From Paracoccaceae bacterium (lineage in GTDB: Bacteria; Pseudomonadota; Alphaproteobacteria; Rhodobacterales; Rhodobacteraceae): 5,531 nucleotides of DNA. Shown here one piece after another: positions 1 to 5,531 of this stretch (position 1 is the first letter of the stretch; each line of letters begins with the position of its first letter). The stretch spans positions 1 through 5,531 of the forward strand of contig DOIS01000138.1 in the NCBI GenBank assembly GCA_003511785.1. The letters run 5' to 3'. The notes under the pieces were generated by a model that was given only the letters and a program-made list of their open reading frames with translations, made no database searches and was not told where the DNA came from. Made by a program: the position numbers and the translations under genes.

Positions 1-10
1 CTTCCGATCT
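1..10. other. Likely Illumina adapter remnant at contig edge
   Basis: The first ten bases, CTTCCGATCT, are identical to the 3' end of the standard Illumina TruSeq-type adapter, which ends in GCTCTTCCGATCT. Their position at the extreme edge of the window is where an untrimmed adapter would lie. A ten-base match could arise by chance, but a match exactly at base 1 makes contamination the better explanation. These bases should not be treated as genomic. Confidence 0.8.
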
Positions 11-19
11 TCAAAAATT

Positions 20-55
20 CCGGCCCGTTTTCTTTCGAAAGAAAACGCGGACCGG
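20..55. repeat. Perfect 22-bp palindrome within a longer hairpin
   Basis: Positions 26-47 form a perfect 22-bp palindrome whose left arm is CGTTTTCTTTC and right arm GAAAGAAAACG. Pairing continues outward after single-base bulges at 48 and 51, with CCGG/CC at 20-25 matching GG and CCGG at 49-55. The core is A+T-rich, unlike its surroundings. It ends 23 bases before the start codon of the TPR-like gene. It could be the terminator of a gene lying to the left, a regulator-binding site, or a copy of a dispersed intergenic repeat. Read on the - strand, the hairpin is followed by a short T-run (complement of 13-17), as in an intrinsic terminator. The sequence alone does not decide between these. 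Confidence 0.75.
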
Positions 56-70
56 CGCGAAGGGGGCCAG

Positions 71-1750
71 ATGAACGACTATTACGACCTGGGCGATCAT
101 CACTGCCCCGTCACCACCACCTCGCGCGAGGCGCAGCTCTGGTTCGACCGGGGGCTGGTCTGGACCTACGGCTTCAACCACCAGGAGGCGGTGGCCTGTT
201 TTGCCCGCGCGCTGGAGCATGACCCGGATTGCGCCATGGCGCAGTGGGACGTGGCCTATGCCACGGGGCCGAATTACAACATGCCGTGGGAGATCTTCGA
301 CGCGGCATCGCGCGCCGAGGCGCTGGCCACCACCCATGCCGCCACGCAAAAGGCGCTGGCGCTGGCCCATCGCGTCACGCCCGAAGAGGCCGCGCTGATC
401 CGCGCCCTGTCCGCGCGTTATCCGCAGGCCACGCCGGTCGCGGACATGGCCGCCTGGGACCGCGATTTCGCCGATGCGATGCGCGCGGTCTGCGCCGCCC
501 ATCCCGGCCATCTCGACCTGCGGTCGGTTTTCGTCGAATCGCTGTTGAACCTCACGCCCTGGCAGATGTGGGATCTCTCCACCGGCCAGCCGGCCGAGGG
601 CGCCGCCACCCTCGAGGTGCAGGCGGCATTGGAGTACGCCTTTGCCACCGACCCCGAGGCCATGCGCCACCCCGGGTTGCTGCATCTCTACGTCCACCTG
701 ATGGAGATGTCGCCGCACCCGGAAAAGGCGCTCCAACAAGCCGACGTGCTGCGCACCCTGGTGCCCGACGCGGGCCACCTGGTGCACATGCCCACGCATA
801 TCGACGTGCTCTGCGGGCAGTATCACGACGTGGTGCATTGGAACGAACGCGCGGTCGCGGCCGATCTGAAGTATTTCGCCCGCGAGGGCGCCTTCAACCT
901 CTATACCGGCTATCGCCAGCACAATTACCATTTCGTCATCTACGGCGCGCTGTTCCTGGGCCAGATCGAGCCGGCGCTGCGCGCCAATCGCGGACTGTGG
1001 GAGACCACGCCCGAGGCGATGTTGCGCATAGAGAGCCCGCCCATGGCCGATTACTTCGAGAGCTTCATGGCGATGGAGCCGCATATCCTGGTCCGCTTCG
1101 GCTGTTGGGAGGAGGCCAAGGCGCTGGATGTGCCCGAGGACCCTGACCTCTATCGCACGCTGACCGCCTCCGTGCATTATGCGCGCGCCATCGCCCATGC
1201 GGCGACCGGCGACGTGGCGGCGGCCGAGGCCGAGGAGACGCTGTTTCTCTCCGCCGTCGCGCAGGTGCCCGAGACCCGGCTGATGCACAACAACCGGGTG
1301 GTGGACCTGCTGGCCATCGCGCGCGAGATGCTGCGCGGCGAGATCCTCTACCGCAAGGGCGCCTTCGACGCGGCCTTCGCGCATCTGCGCCGCTTGGTCG
1401 AGTTGGACGACAATCTGCCCTATGACGAGCCCTGGGGCTGGATGCAGCCGACGCGGCATGCGCTGGGCGCGCTTCTCTTCGAACAGGGCCGCGTGGACGA
1501 GGCCGAGGCGGTCTATCGCGCCGATCTGGGTCTTGGCGGCGACCTGCCGCGCGCCATGGTGCACCCGGATAATGTCTGGGCGCTCAAGGGCTTGCACGAT
1601 TGTCTTCAGCTGCGCGGGGCGGAGGGCGAGCTGGCCTGGCTGCGCCCGCGGCTCGACCTGGCGCTGGCGCGCGCCGATGGGGCGGTGGCGGCCTCGTGCT
1701 TCTGCGCGCAGGCGGCAATGCGGGCGGCCAGCGCGCCGGCGGCGGATTAA
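71..1750 (+). CDS. Tetratricopeptide-repeat-like protein, function unknown
   Basis: This is a complete 559-residue protein with no signal peptide or membrane segment, so it is probably cytoplasmic. ATG 71 is preceded by a strong Shine-Dalgarno sequence (AAGGGGG, 60-66), which supports this start. The N-terminal part (about residues 18-65) has TPR character: a WFDRGL helix, then FNHQEAVACFARALEHDPDCAMA. A second recognisable repeat lies near residues 465-490 (GALLFEQGRVDEAEAVYRADL). The middle is rich in histidines in a spaced pattern: LHLYVH (H205, H209), GHLVHMPTHI (H236, H239, H243) and QHNYHF (H284, H287). The C-terminal YDEPWGW block (451-457) and the repeat after it resemble, from memory, a bacterial family annotated only as TPR proteins. 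TPR superhelices usually bind partner proteins or peptides. The conserved-looking histidines could instead mark a metal or ligand site, which is inference. It is separated from htrA by a 79-base gap containing a terminator-like hairpin, so it is probably transcribed alone. Confidence 0.9.
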   Translation: MNDYYDLGDHHCPVTTTSREAQLWFDRGLVWTYGFNHQEAVACFARALEHDPDCAMAQWDVAYATGPNYNMPWEIFDAASRAEALATTHAATQKALALAHRVTPEEAALIRALSARYPQATPVADMAAWDRDFADAMRAVCAAHPGHLDLRSVFVESLLNLTPWQMWDLSTGQPAEGAATLEVQAALEYAFATDPEAMRHPGLLHLYVHLMEMSPHPEKALQQADVLRTLVPDAGHLVHMPTHIDVLCGQYHDVVHWNERAVAADLKYFAREGAFNLYTGYRQHNYHFVIYGALFLGQIEPALRANRGLWETTPEAMLRIESPPMADYFESFMAMEPHILVRFGCWEEAKALDVPEDPDLYRTLTASVHYARAIAHAATGDVAAAEAEETLFLSAVAQVPETRLMHNNRVVDLLAIAREMLRGEILYRKGAFDAAFAHLRRLVELDDNLPYDEPWGWMQPTRHALGALLFEQGRVDEAEAVYRADLGLGGDLPRAMVHPDNVWALKGLHDCLQLRGAEGELAWLRPRLDLALARADGAVAASCFCAQAAMRAASAPAAD

Positions 1751-1760
1751 CGATGTTTAA

Positions 1761-1778
1761 TCCCGCGTAAACGCGGGG
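1761..1778 (+). terminator. Terminator-like hairpin after TPR-like gene
   Basis: CCCGCG (1762-1767) pairs perfectly with CGCGGG (1772-1777) around a TAAA loop, and a T-G wobble at 1761/1778 adds a seventh pair. It starts 11 bases after the stop codon of the TPR-like gene, a typical terminator position. No T-run follows (the next bases are GACAGACCC), so it is not a classical intrinsic terminator. It may still stabilise the 3' end of the mRNA or assist termination. The symmetric DNA could alternatively be a regulator site upstream of htrA. Confidence 0.45.
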
Positions 1779-1799
1779 GACAGACCCGCCCTCTATCTG

Positions 1800-1821
1800 C
1801 CTGTCATCGAAGACTGACAGG
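1800..1821 (+). promoter_or_regulatory. Hairpin overlapping the htrA ribosome-binding site
   Basis: CCTGTCA (1800-1806) is a perfect inverted repeat of TGACAGG (1815-1821), with an 8-base spacer. The 3' arm includes the AGG of the htrA Shine-Dalgarno sequence AGGAG (1819-1823), which lies 6 bases before ATG 1830. In RNA, the stem would partly hide the ribosome-binding site, as in translational control hairpins or RNA thermometers. In DNA, the same symmetry could be an operator. The geometry is directly visible; any regulatory action is inference. The stem is short and mixed in composition, so moderate stability is expected. Confidence 0.5.
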
Positions 1822-1829
1822 AGACAGCG

Positions 1830-3230
1830 ATGTTCCGCACCCAATTCATCACCGCCCGCCGCCTGGCCGTGGGCACCGGCACCGCCGCGGCGCTGGCGAT
1901 CACCGCCCTGCCCGCGCAGGCCCATGAGGGCCACGAACTGGCCGACCTGGTCGAGCGCGTCTCGCCCTCGGTCGTGACCGTGCTCAGCCGGGTCGCCGCA
2001 CAGGTCTCGCCCGCGCACGGCCCCGCCTCGCCGCTCGAGGAGTTCTTCCGCCGGGGCGCCCCGCGCCCCGCACCGCAGCCGCAGAGCGGGCTGGGCTCGG
2101 GCTTCATCCTCGACAGCGAGGAGGGCGAGGCCTGGATCGTGACCAACAACCACGTGGTCGAGGGCGCCGACAGCGTCACCATCCGCCTGGGCGACGGCCG
2201 CGAGTATGACGCCCAGATCGTGGGCCTTGACCCCGCCACCGACCTGGCCGTGCTGCGCATCGAGACCGGCGGCATCGAGCTGCCCGAGCTCGAGCTGGGC
2301 TCCTCGGACGAGCTGCGCGTGGGCGAAGAGGTCTTTGCCGTGGGCAACCCCTTCGGCCTGGGCGGCACCGTCACCAAGGGCATCGTCTCGGCCAAGGGCC
2401 GCGACATCAACGCCGGCCCCTACGCCGACTTCATCCAGACCGACGCGGCAATCAACCGGGGCAACTCGGGCGGGCCGCTCTTCAACATGGAAGGCGATGT
2501 CGTGGGCGTGAACTCGGCCATCTACTCGCCCAATGGCGGCTCGGTCGGCCTAGGCTTCGCCGTGGCCGCGGACATCGTCGATAAGGTCGTGGCCGACCTG
2601 CGCGACGACGGCGAGATCTCGCGCGGCTGGCTGGGCGTGCAGATCCAGGACGTGACCCCGGAGCTGGCCGAGGCCATGGGGCTCGAGGATCACAAGGGCG
2701 CCCTGATCTCCGACGTGGTCGAGGACAGCCCGGCCAAGGGCGCGCTGCAAGTCGGCGACGTGGTGCTCGGTTTCGACGGCAAGGACGTGGACAACAGCCG
2801 CGCCTTGCCCAAGCTGGTGGGCGCCACCACGCCGGGCGAGACGGTCGAGCTGGACCTGCTGCGCGACGGCGAGAAAGTGACCGTCGAGATCGAGATCGGC
2901 ACCCTGGCGCAACTGGCCAAGGCCGAGACCCGCGACGCGCCCGAGGACACGCGCAAGCTGGGCGCCACCGTCTCGCCGCTGACCGACGCGGCGCGCGCGC
3001 AGCTGGGCCTTGACGGCGACGTGCAGGGCACGGTCATCACCTCTGTCGGCCCCGACAGTGCCGCAGCCCGCGCCGGGCTGCGCGCCGGTGACGTAATCGT
3101 CAAGCTGGACGGCACCGAGACCGCGAGCCCCGAGGCGCTGAAACAGGCGCTGGAGGGCGCGGGCGACAAGGCGTTGGCCCTGGTCAACCGCCGCGGCAGC
3201 CAGATCTTCGTGCCGCTGAAGCTGGGCTAA
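1830..3230 (+). CDS. htrA: HtrA/Do-family periplasmic serine protease (DegP/DegQ-like)
   Basis: This 466-residue ATP-independent protease/chaperone is expected to degrade or hold misfolded proteins in the periplasm. A Sec-type signal peptide covers about residues 1-31: an RR basic end, a hydrophobic AAALAITAL core and an AQA cleavage site before HEGHE. The trypsin-like domain spans about 38-255, with the complete catalytic triad H108 (TNNHVV), D138 (ATDLAVLR) and S213 (GNSGGPLF). The first PDZ domain starts at about 264 (RGWLGVQI) and runs to about 357. The second, shorter PDZ runs from about 375 to the end (AARAGLRAGDVIVKLDG). The length is slightly below or within the usual range for Do proteases, and the linker loop before the first strand (about 60-86, proline-rich) is short, which is more DegQ-like than E. 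coli DegP. ATG 1830 has AGGAG at 1819-1823 and gives a proper signal peptide. The neighbouring two-component genes suggest an envelope-stress role. I am sure of the family, but not of DegP versus DegQ naming. Confidence 0.97.
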   Translation: MFRTQFITARRLAVGTGTAAALAITALPAQAHEGHELADLVERVSPSVVTVLSRVAAQVSPAHGPASPLEEFFRRGAPRPAPQPQSGLGSGFILDSEEGEAWIVTNNHVVEGADSVTIRLGDGREYDAQIVGLDPATDLAVLRIETGGIELPELELGSSDELRVGEEVFAVGNPFGLGGTVTKGIVSAKGRDINAGPYADFIQTDAAINRGNSGGPLFNMEGDVVGVNSAIYSPNGGSVGLGFAVAADIVDKVVADLRDDGEISRGWLGVQIQDVTPELAEAMGLEDHKGALISDVVEDSPAKGALQVGDVVLGFDGKDVDNSRALPKLVGATTPGETVELDLLRDGEKVTVEIEIGTLAQLAKAETRDAPEDTRKLGATVSPLTDAARAQLGLDGDVQGTVITSVGPDSAAARAGLRAGDVIVKLDGTETASPEALKQALEGAGDKALALVNRRGSQIFVPLKLG

Positions 3231-3238
3231 AAGCCCAG
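3222..3238 (+). terminator. Hairpin spanning the htrA stop codon
   Basis: CTGGGCT (3222-3228) pairs perfectly with AGCCCAG (3232-3238) around a three-base AAA loop, and the stop codon TAA (3228-3230) lies in the stem/loop junction. The stem is compact and GC-rich but is not followed by a T-run. It could be a 3'-end stabilising structure or part of the termination region of htrA. A functional role is uncertain. Confidence 0.35.
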
Positions 3239-3245
3239 GGAACGC

Positions 3246-3310
3246 CCGCCGGCGCGTTTGGGGAGACGCGTCGCGCGGGCCGGCGGCCCCGGCCCGGGCC
3301 TAGGGCCGCC
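3246..3310 (+). other. GC-rich region with alternative overlapping hairpins
   Basis: Two perfect 8-bp stems share bases and cannot form together. CCGCCGGC (3246-3253) pairs with GCCGGCGG (3279-3286), while GGCGGCCC (3282-3289) pairs with GGGCCGCC (3303-3310). The first has a 25-base loop with an inner GCGT/ACGC pairing (3254-3257 with 3266-3269). The second encloses the palindrome GGCCCGGGCC (3291-3300). A third option pairs 3277-3283 with 3289-3295. Such mutually exclusive stems resemble attenuator layouts, but runs of G and C pair easily by chance. No leader peptide is evident, and the region does not look coding. Confidence 0.4.
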
Positions 3311-3347
3311 ACCTCGTGCCGTCTCTCCCCATCACTCACGGACGGCT

Positions 3348-3375
3348 GCGGCCCCCGCAGGTTTGCGGGGGCTGC
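3348..3375 (+). terminator. Strong terminator-like hairpin after htrA
   Basis: GCCCCCGCA (3351-3359) pairs perfectly with TGCGGGGGC (3364-3372) around a GGTT loop. Two further pairs and a G-T wobble extend the stem to 12 pairs (3348-3359 with 3364-3375). It is the strongest local stem in the 190-base gap. It is followed only by TTC rather than a long T-run, so termination may be partial. It probably separates htrA transcription from the regulator/kinase pair, though readthrough would still allow co-transcription. Confidence 0.5.
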
Positions 3376-3391
3376 TTCGCGTGCCTATATC
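3363..3391 (+). promoter_or_regulatory. Candidate sigma70-type promoter for the two-component pair
   Basis: TTGCGG (3363-3368) could serve as a -35 element. TATATC (3386-3391) or CTATAT (3385-3390) could be the -10, with 16-17 bases between them. TATATC is the most A+T-rich patch in the second half of this GC-rich gap. Transcription would begin near 3397-3399, giving a short leader before ATG 3421. The proposed -35 lies inside the 3' arm of the terminator-like hairpin, so the two assignments share sequence. This is motif matching by eye. Confidence 0.4.
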
Positions 3392-3420
3392 GCGCGCAGA
3401 CCGCAACAACCGGAGAGCGC

Positions 3421-4101
3421 ATGGCCCGCCGCATCCTTATCGTCGAGGACGACTCCGAAACCCGCGCCTGGGTCGCCAAGGGGCTGACCGAAGCCGGCTT
3501 CACCGTCGAGACCGCGCCGGACGGGCGCGACGGGCTGTATCTCGCCACCGATGGCGGCTTCGACCTGATCGTGCTGGACCGGATGCTGCCGCATCTCGAC
3601 GGGCTGTCGGTGCTGAAATCGCTGCGCGCCGCCGGGTTCTCGACCCCGGTGATCCTGCTCACCGCGCTGGATGCGGTGGACGAGCGTGTGCGCGGCCTGC
3701 GCGCGGGCGCCGACGACTACCTGGTCAAACCCTTCGCCTTCGACGAGCTGCACGCCCGGGCCGAGGCGCTGCTGCGCCGGCCCCAGGACCAGGCCGAGGA
3801 GGTGACGCTCTCCTGCGGCGATCTCGAGATGGACCTCTTGTCGCGCAAGGTCACGCGCGCGGGCCGCGAGATCGCGTTGCAGCCGCGCGAGTTCCAGATG
3901 CTGGAATACCTGCTGCGCCGCAAGGGCCGCGTTGTCACCCGCACCATGCTGCTGGAAGGCGTGTGGGACTATCATTTCGATCCGCAGACCAACGTGATCG
4001 ACGTGCATATCTCCAAGCTGCGTCGCAAGGTCGATGGCCCCGGCGAGGCGCCGCTGATCCATACCGTGCGCGGCGCGGGCTATCGGCTGGGGGCGGCGTG
4101 A
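3421..4101 (+). CDS. OmpR-family response regulator
   Basis: This is a 226-residue DNA-binding transcription regulator switched by phosphorylation from the kinase encoded next to it. The receiver domain (about 3-117) has the acidic pocket E9-D10-D11, the phospho-acceptor D53 in LDRMLP, the switch threonine T81 (LLTA) and the conserved lysine K103 (VKPF). The OmpR/PhoB-type winged helix (about 128-224) includes LQPREFQMLEYLL, a recognition helix around N191-K203 (NVIDVHISKLRRK) and the wing motif TVRGAGYRL near the end. ATG 3421 has GGAG at 3412-3415 and begins directly with the first receiver strand (ARRILIVEDD). An upstream in-frame GTG at 3316 would add 35 residues that do not resemble the family, so I reject it. 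The gene overlaps the kinase gene by four bases, implying one transcript and coupled translation. It resembles CopR/CusR/QseB-type regulators, but the target genes cannot be read from the sequence. Control of htrA is plausible from position only. Confidence 0.96.
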   Translation: MARRILIVEDDSETRAWVAKGLTEAGFTVETAPDGRDGLYLATDGGFDLIVLDRMLPHLDGLSVLKSLRAAGFSTPVILLTALDAVDERVRGLRAGADDYLVKPFAFDELHARAEALLRRPQDQAEEVTLSCGDLEMDLLSRKVTRAGREIALQPREFQMLEYLLRRKGRVVTRTMLLEGVWDYHFDPQTNVIDVHISKLRRKVDGPGEAPLIHTVRGAGYRLGAA

Positions 4102-5462
4102 TCCGGCAGGGCGCCCGCACCCGGCTGGCCCTGGCCACGAGCCTCTCGGCGCTTCTCGTCACGGCTCTGGTGCTGGGCGGGTTCTACGTCGCCACCTGGC
4201 GCGTGGTCGAGGCAGAGACCCGCCAGGTGGTCAATGCCGAGTTGGCGGGTCTCGCCGACGACTATCGCCGGTTGGGAACGCTGGGGCTGGCCCGCGCGAT
4301 CGAGCGGCGGATGGCGGACGCGAACGCGCGCGATGCGATCTATCTGCTGACCGACGCGCAGGGGCGCAAGATCGCCGGCAACCTGCGTGACTGGCCGCCC
4401 ACGGTGGTGCCCGGCAGCGGCTGGGTCACGCTGGAGCTTTATCGCACCGATGCCGACCGCCCGGTGACTCTCTCGGCCGCCTCGGTGCGACTGCGCGGGG
4501 GCGAGCGGCTGCTGGTGGGGCGCGATTCGGCCGGCCGCGCGCTCTATGACCGGGCGCTGTGGCAGGCCGGCGCACTGGCGCTGATCGCCGCGGCGGCGCT
4601 CAGCCTGGCGACCGGCTGGCTTTTGTCGCGGGTGGTGTTCTCGCGGCTCTCCGAGATCGCGCGCACCGCCGACCGCATCGTGACGGGCGATCTGGACCAG
4701 CGCGTGCCGATCCGCGGCACCGGCGACGAGCTCGACCGCCTGTCGGAGACGCTCAACGCCATGCTCGACCGGATCGGCCAGCTGGTAGCGCATCTGCGCA
4801 CCACCACCGACAGCCTGGCCCATGACCTGCGCAGCCCGCTGACGCGCCTGCGCGGCCAGGTCGAGCAGATGGCCGATCCCGATCTCGCCCCGCTCGCGCG
4901 CGAGGCGCTGGCCGCCCGCGCGCTCTCCGAGGCCGATCACCTGTTGCGCGTGTTCTCGGCCCTGACCCAGATCGCACGGGCCGAGACGGGCGTGGGGCGC
5001 GAAGACTTCGCCCCGCTCGACCTCGGCGCGCTGGCCCGGGAACTGGCCGAGCTTTATGCCCCCGCCGCCGCCGACCGGGGCGTGACGCTGGAGGTGGCGG
5101 GCGCGGCGGCGCCGGTCACCGGAAACCGGACCCTGATCGCGCAGGCCGTCTCGAACCTGGTCGAGAACGCCCTGCGCTATACGCCCGAAGGCGGCACCCT
5201 CACGCTGGCCCTGTCGCAGACCGACGCGCACACCGTGCTGGCCGTCACGGACACCGGCCCCGGCATCCCCGAGGACCAGCGCGAGGCCGTTCTGGCCCGG
5301 TTCGTCACGCTCGACCCCGCGCGCTCGGCCCGCGGCGCGGGGCTGGGCCTGGCGCTGGCCCAGGCAGTGGCGCATCTGCATGGCGGCGATCTGGTGCTTT
5401 CCGACAACGCCCCCGGCCTGCGCGCCGCGCTGCGTCTGCCATGCGGCACGGCGCCGGCCTGA
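4098..5462 (+). CDS. Membrane sensor histidine kinase
   Basis: This 454-residue inner-membrane kinase is predicted to autophosphorylate on histidine and pass the phosphate to D53 of the adjacent regulator. Domains in order are a first membrane helix (about 11-33), a periplasmic sensor region of about 120 residues (34-152), a second membrane helix (about 157-176) and a HAMP linker (about 175-230). Then come a HisKA dimerisation domain with phospho-acceptor H242 in HDLRSPLTRL and a HATPase domain. The ATP site shows the N box (N357 in NLVENALRYTP), the G1 box (DTGPGIP from D385) and the G2 box (GAGLGLALA, about 413-421). The start is GTG 4098, which overlaps the regulator stop as GTGA, with a weak G-rich stretch just upstream. 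The reading frame is open far upstream, but that part is only the out-of-frame shadow of the regulator. Later start codons would cut into or remove the first membrane helix. The sensor region (IYLLTDAQG, then AGNLRDWP) has no ligand signature I can name. The protein appears intact. Confidence 0.95.
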   Translation: MIRQGARTRLALATSLSALLVTALVLGGFYVATWRVVEAETRQVVNAELAGLADDYRRLGTLGLARAIERRMADANARDAIYLLTDAQGRKIAGNLRDWPPTVVPGSGWVTLELYRTDADRPVTLSAASVRLRGGERLLVGRDSAGRALYDRALWQAGALALIAAAALSLATGWLLSRVVFSRLSEIARTADRIVTGDLDQRVPIRGTGDELDRLSETLNAMLDRIGQLVAHLRTTTDSLAHDLRSPLTRLRGQVEQMADPDLAPLAREALAARALSEADHLLRVFSALTQIARAETGVGREDFAPLDLGALARELAELYAPAAADRGVTLEVAGAAAPVTGNRTLIAQAVSNLVENALRYTPEGGTLTLALSQTDAHTVLAVTDTGPGIPEDQREAVLARFVTLDPARSARGAGLGLALAQAVAHLHGGDLVLSDNAPGLRAALRLPCGTAPA

Positions 5463-5485
5463 CCTCACCCGGCCCCGGCTTCCTC

Positions 5486-5531
5486 TTGCGAGATATACTT
5501 TGGGGGGAGTCCCGCAGGGACCGGGGGGCAA
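5486..5531. repeat. Non-coding tail with G-runs and small hairpin, possible dispersed repeat
   Basis: After the kinase stop, the sequence contains TTGCGAGATATACTTTGG, then GGGGGG (5502-5507), a perfect GTCCC/GGGAC hairpin with a GCA loop (5509-5521), and another GGGGGG (5523-5528). From memory, strings like this recur in intergenic regions of Rhodobacteraceae, which suggests a dispersed element or a terminator region. No open reading frame with a plausible start is evident here. The window ends inside the element, so its full extent is unknown. Confidence 0.4.

Noticed and set aside
229..1146. A 305-codon + strand open frame inside the TPR-like gene
   Set aside because: It is an out-of-frame shadow rich in Arg, Gly and Ala, with no own ribosome-binding site of note and no domain signature.
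11..1597. A 528-codon open frame on the - strand opposite the TPR-like gene
   Set aside because: Its translation is rich in Arg, Gly, His and Gln without domain motifs, as expected for antisense of GC-rich coding DNA. The + strand gene has a strong Shine-Dalgarno sequence and recognisable repeats.
1768..1798. A CpxR-like GTAAA motif (near 1767-1771) and a CTATCT -10-like hexamer (1793-1798) upstream of htrA
   Set aside because: Only one GTAAA copy is present, whereas the known enterobacterial CpxR site needs two spaced copies. No convincing -35 lies at the right distance from CTATCT. Kept only as a weak possibility.
3316..3420. GTG 3316 as the start of the response regulator
   Set aside because: The added 35 residues do not look like a receiver domain and would be encoded across the terminator-like hairpin and candidate promoter. 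ATG 3421 has a good Shine-Dalgarno sequence and starts at the first receiver strand.
3258..4097. In-frame upstream extension of the kinase (280 codons), which could suggest a fusion protein
   Set aside because: The extension is an alternate-frame reading of the spacer and the regulator gene, is Arg/Ala/Gly-rich and lacks domains. The GTG at 4098 overlapping the regulator stop is a typical coupled start.
4080..5531. A 483-codon open frame on the - strand opposite the kinase gene
   Set aside because: It shows the same low-complexity Arg/Gly/Gln-rich composition and no motifs, while the opposite strand encodes a complete histidine kinase with all catalytic boxes.

Overview
The window is very G+C-rich and every gene runs left to right on the + strand. 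Codon use (GC-rich third positions), the style of the predicted proteins and the intergenic hairpins suggest an alphaproteobacterium, most likely a member of the Rhodobacteraceae (Roseobacter/Paracoccus-like). This is recognition from memory, not a database result. The first ten bases match the 3' end of the Illumina adapter, so the left edge is probably a contig end with untrimmed adapter, and genomic sequence starts near position 11.

Layout: 1-70 holds the adapter remnant, a 22-bp perfect palindrome inside a longer imperfect hairpin, and a Shine-Dalgarno sequence. 71-1750 encodes a 559-residue tetratricopeptide-repeat-like protein of unknown function with a cluster of histidines in its middle. 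1751-1829 contains a terminator-like hairpin and a second hairpin whose 3' arm overlaps the ribosome-binding site of the next gene. 1830-3230 encodes an exported HtrA/Do-family (DegP/DegQ-like) serine protease with an intact His-Asp-Ser triad and two PDZ domains. 3231-3420 is a 190-base, highly structured spacer with alternative GC-rich hairpins, a terminator-like hairpin and a candidate sigma70 promoter. 3421-4101 encodes an OmpR-family response regulator. 4098-5462 encodes its partner membrane histidine kinase and overlaps it by 4 bases through GTGA. 5463-5531 is a non-coding tail with a G-run/hairpin element that may be a dispersed repeat.

How the genes may work together: HtrA proteases degrade or refold damaged periplasmic proteins, and the adjacent kinase/regulator pair is built to sense a periplasmic or envelope signal and control transcription. 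The order htrA - regulator - kinase suggests an envelope-stress module analogous to Cpx control of degP in enterobacteria. That the pair controls htrA is an inference from position only. The TPR-like gene is separated by a terminator-like hairpin and is probably an independent unit. All four coding genes look intact. I found no mobile element, CRISPR array, tRNA or rRNA, and no clearly novel multi-gene system. The least explained parts are the RNA/DNA secondary structures around htrA, the palindrome at the left edge and the function of the TPR-like protein.
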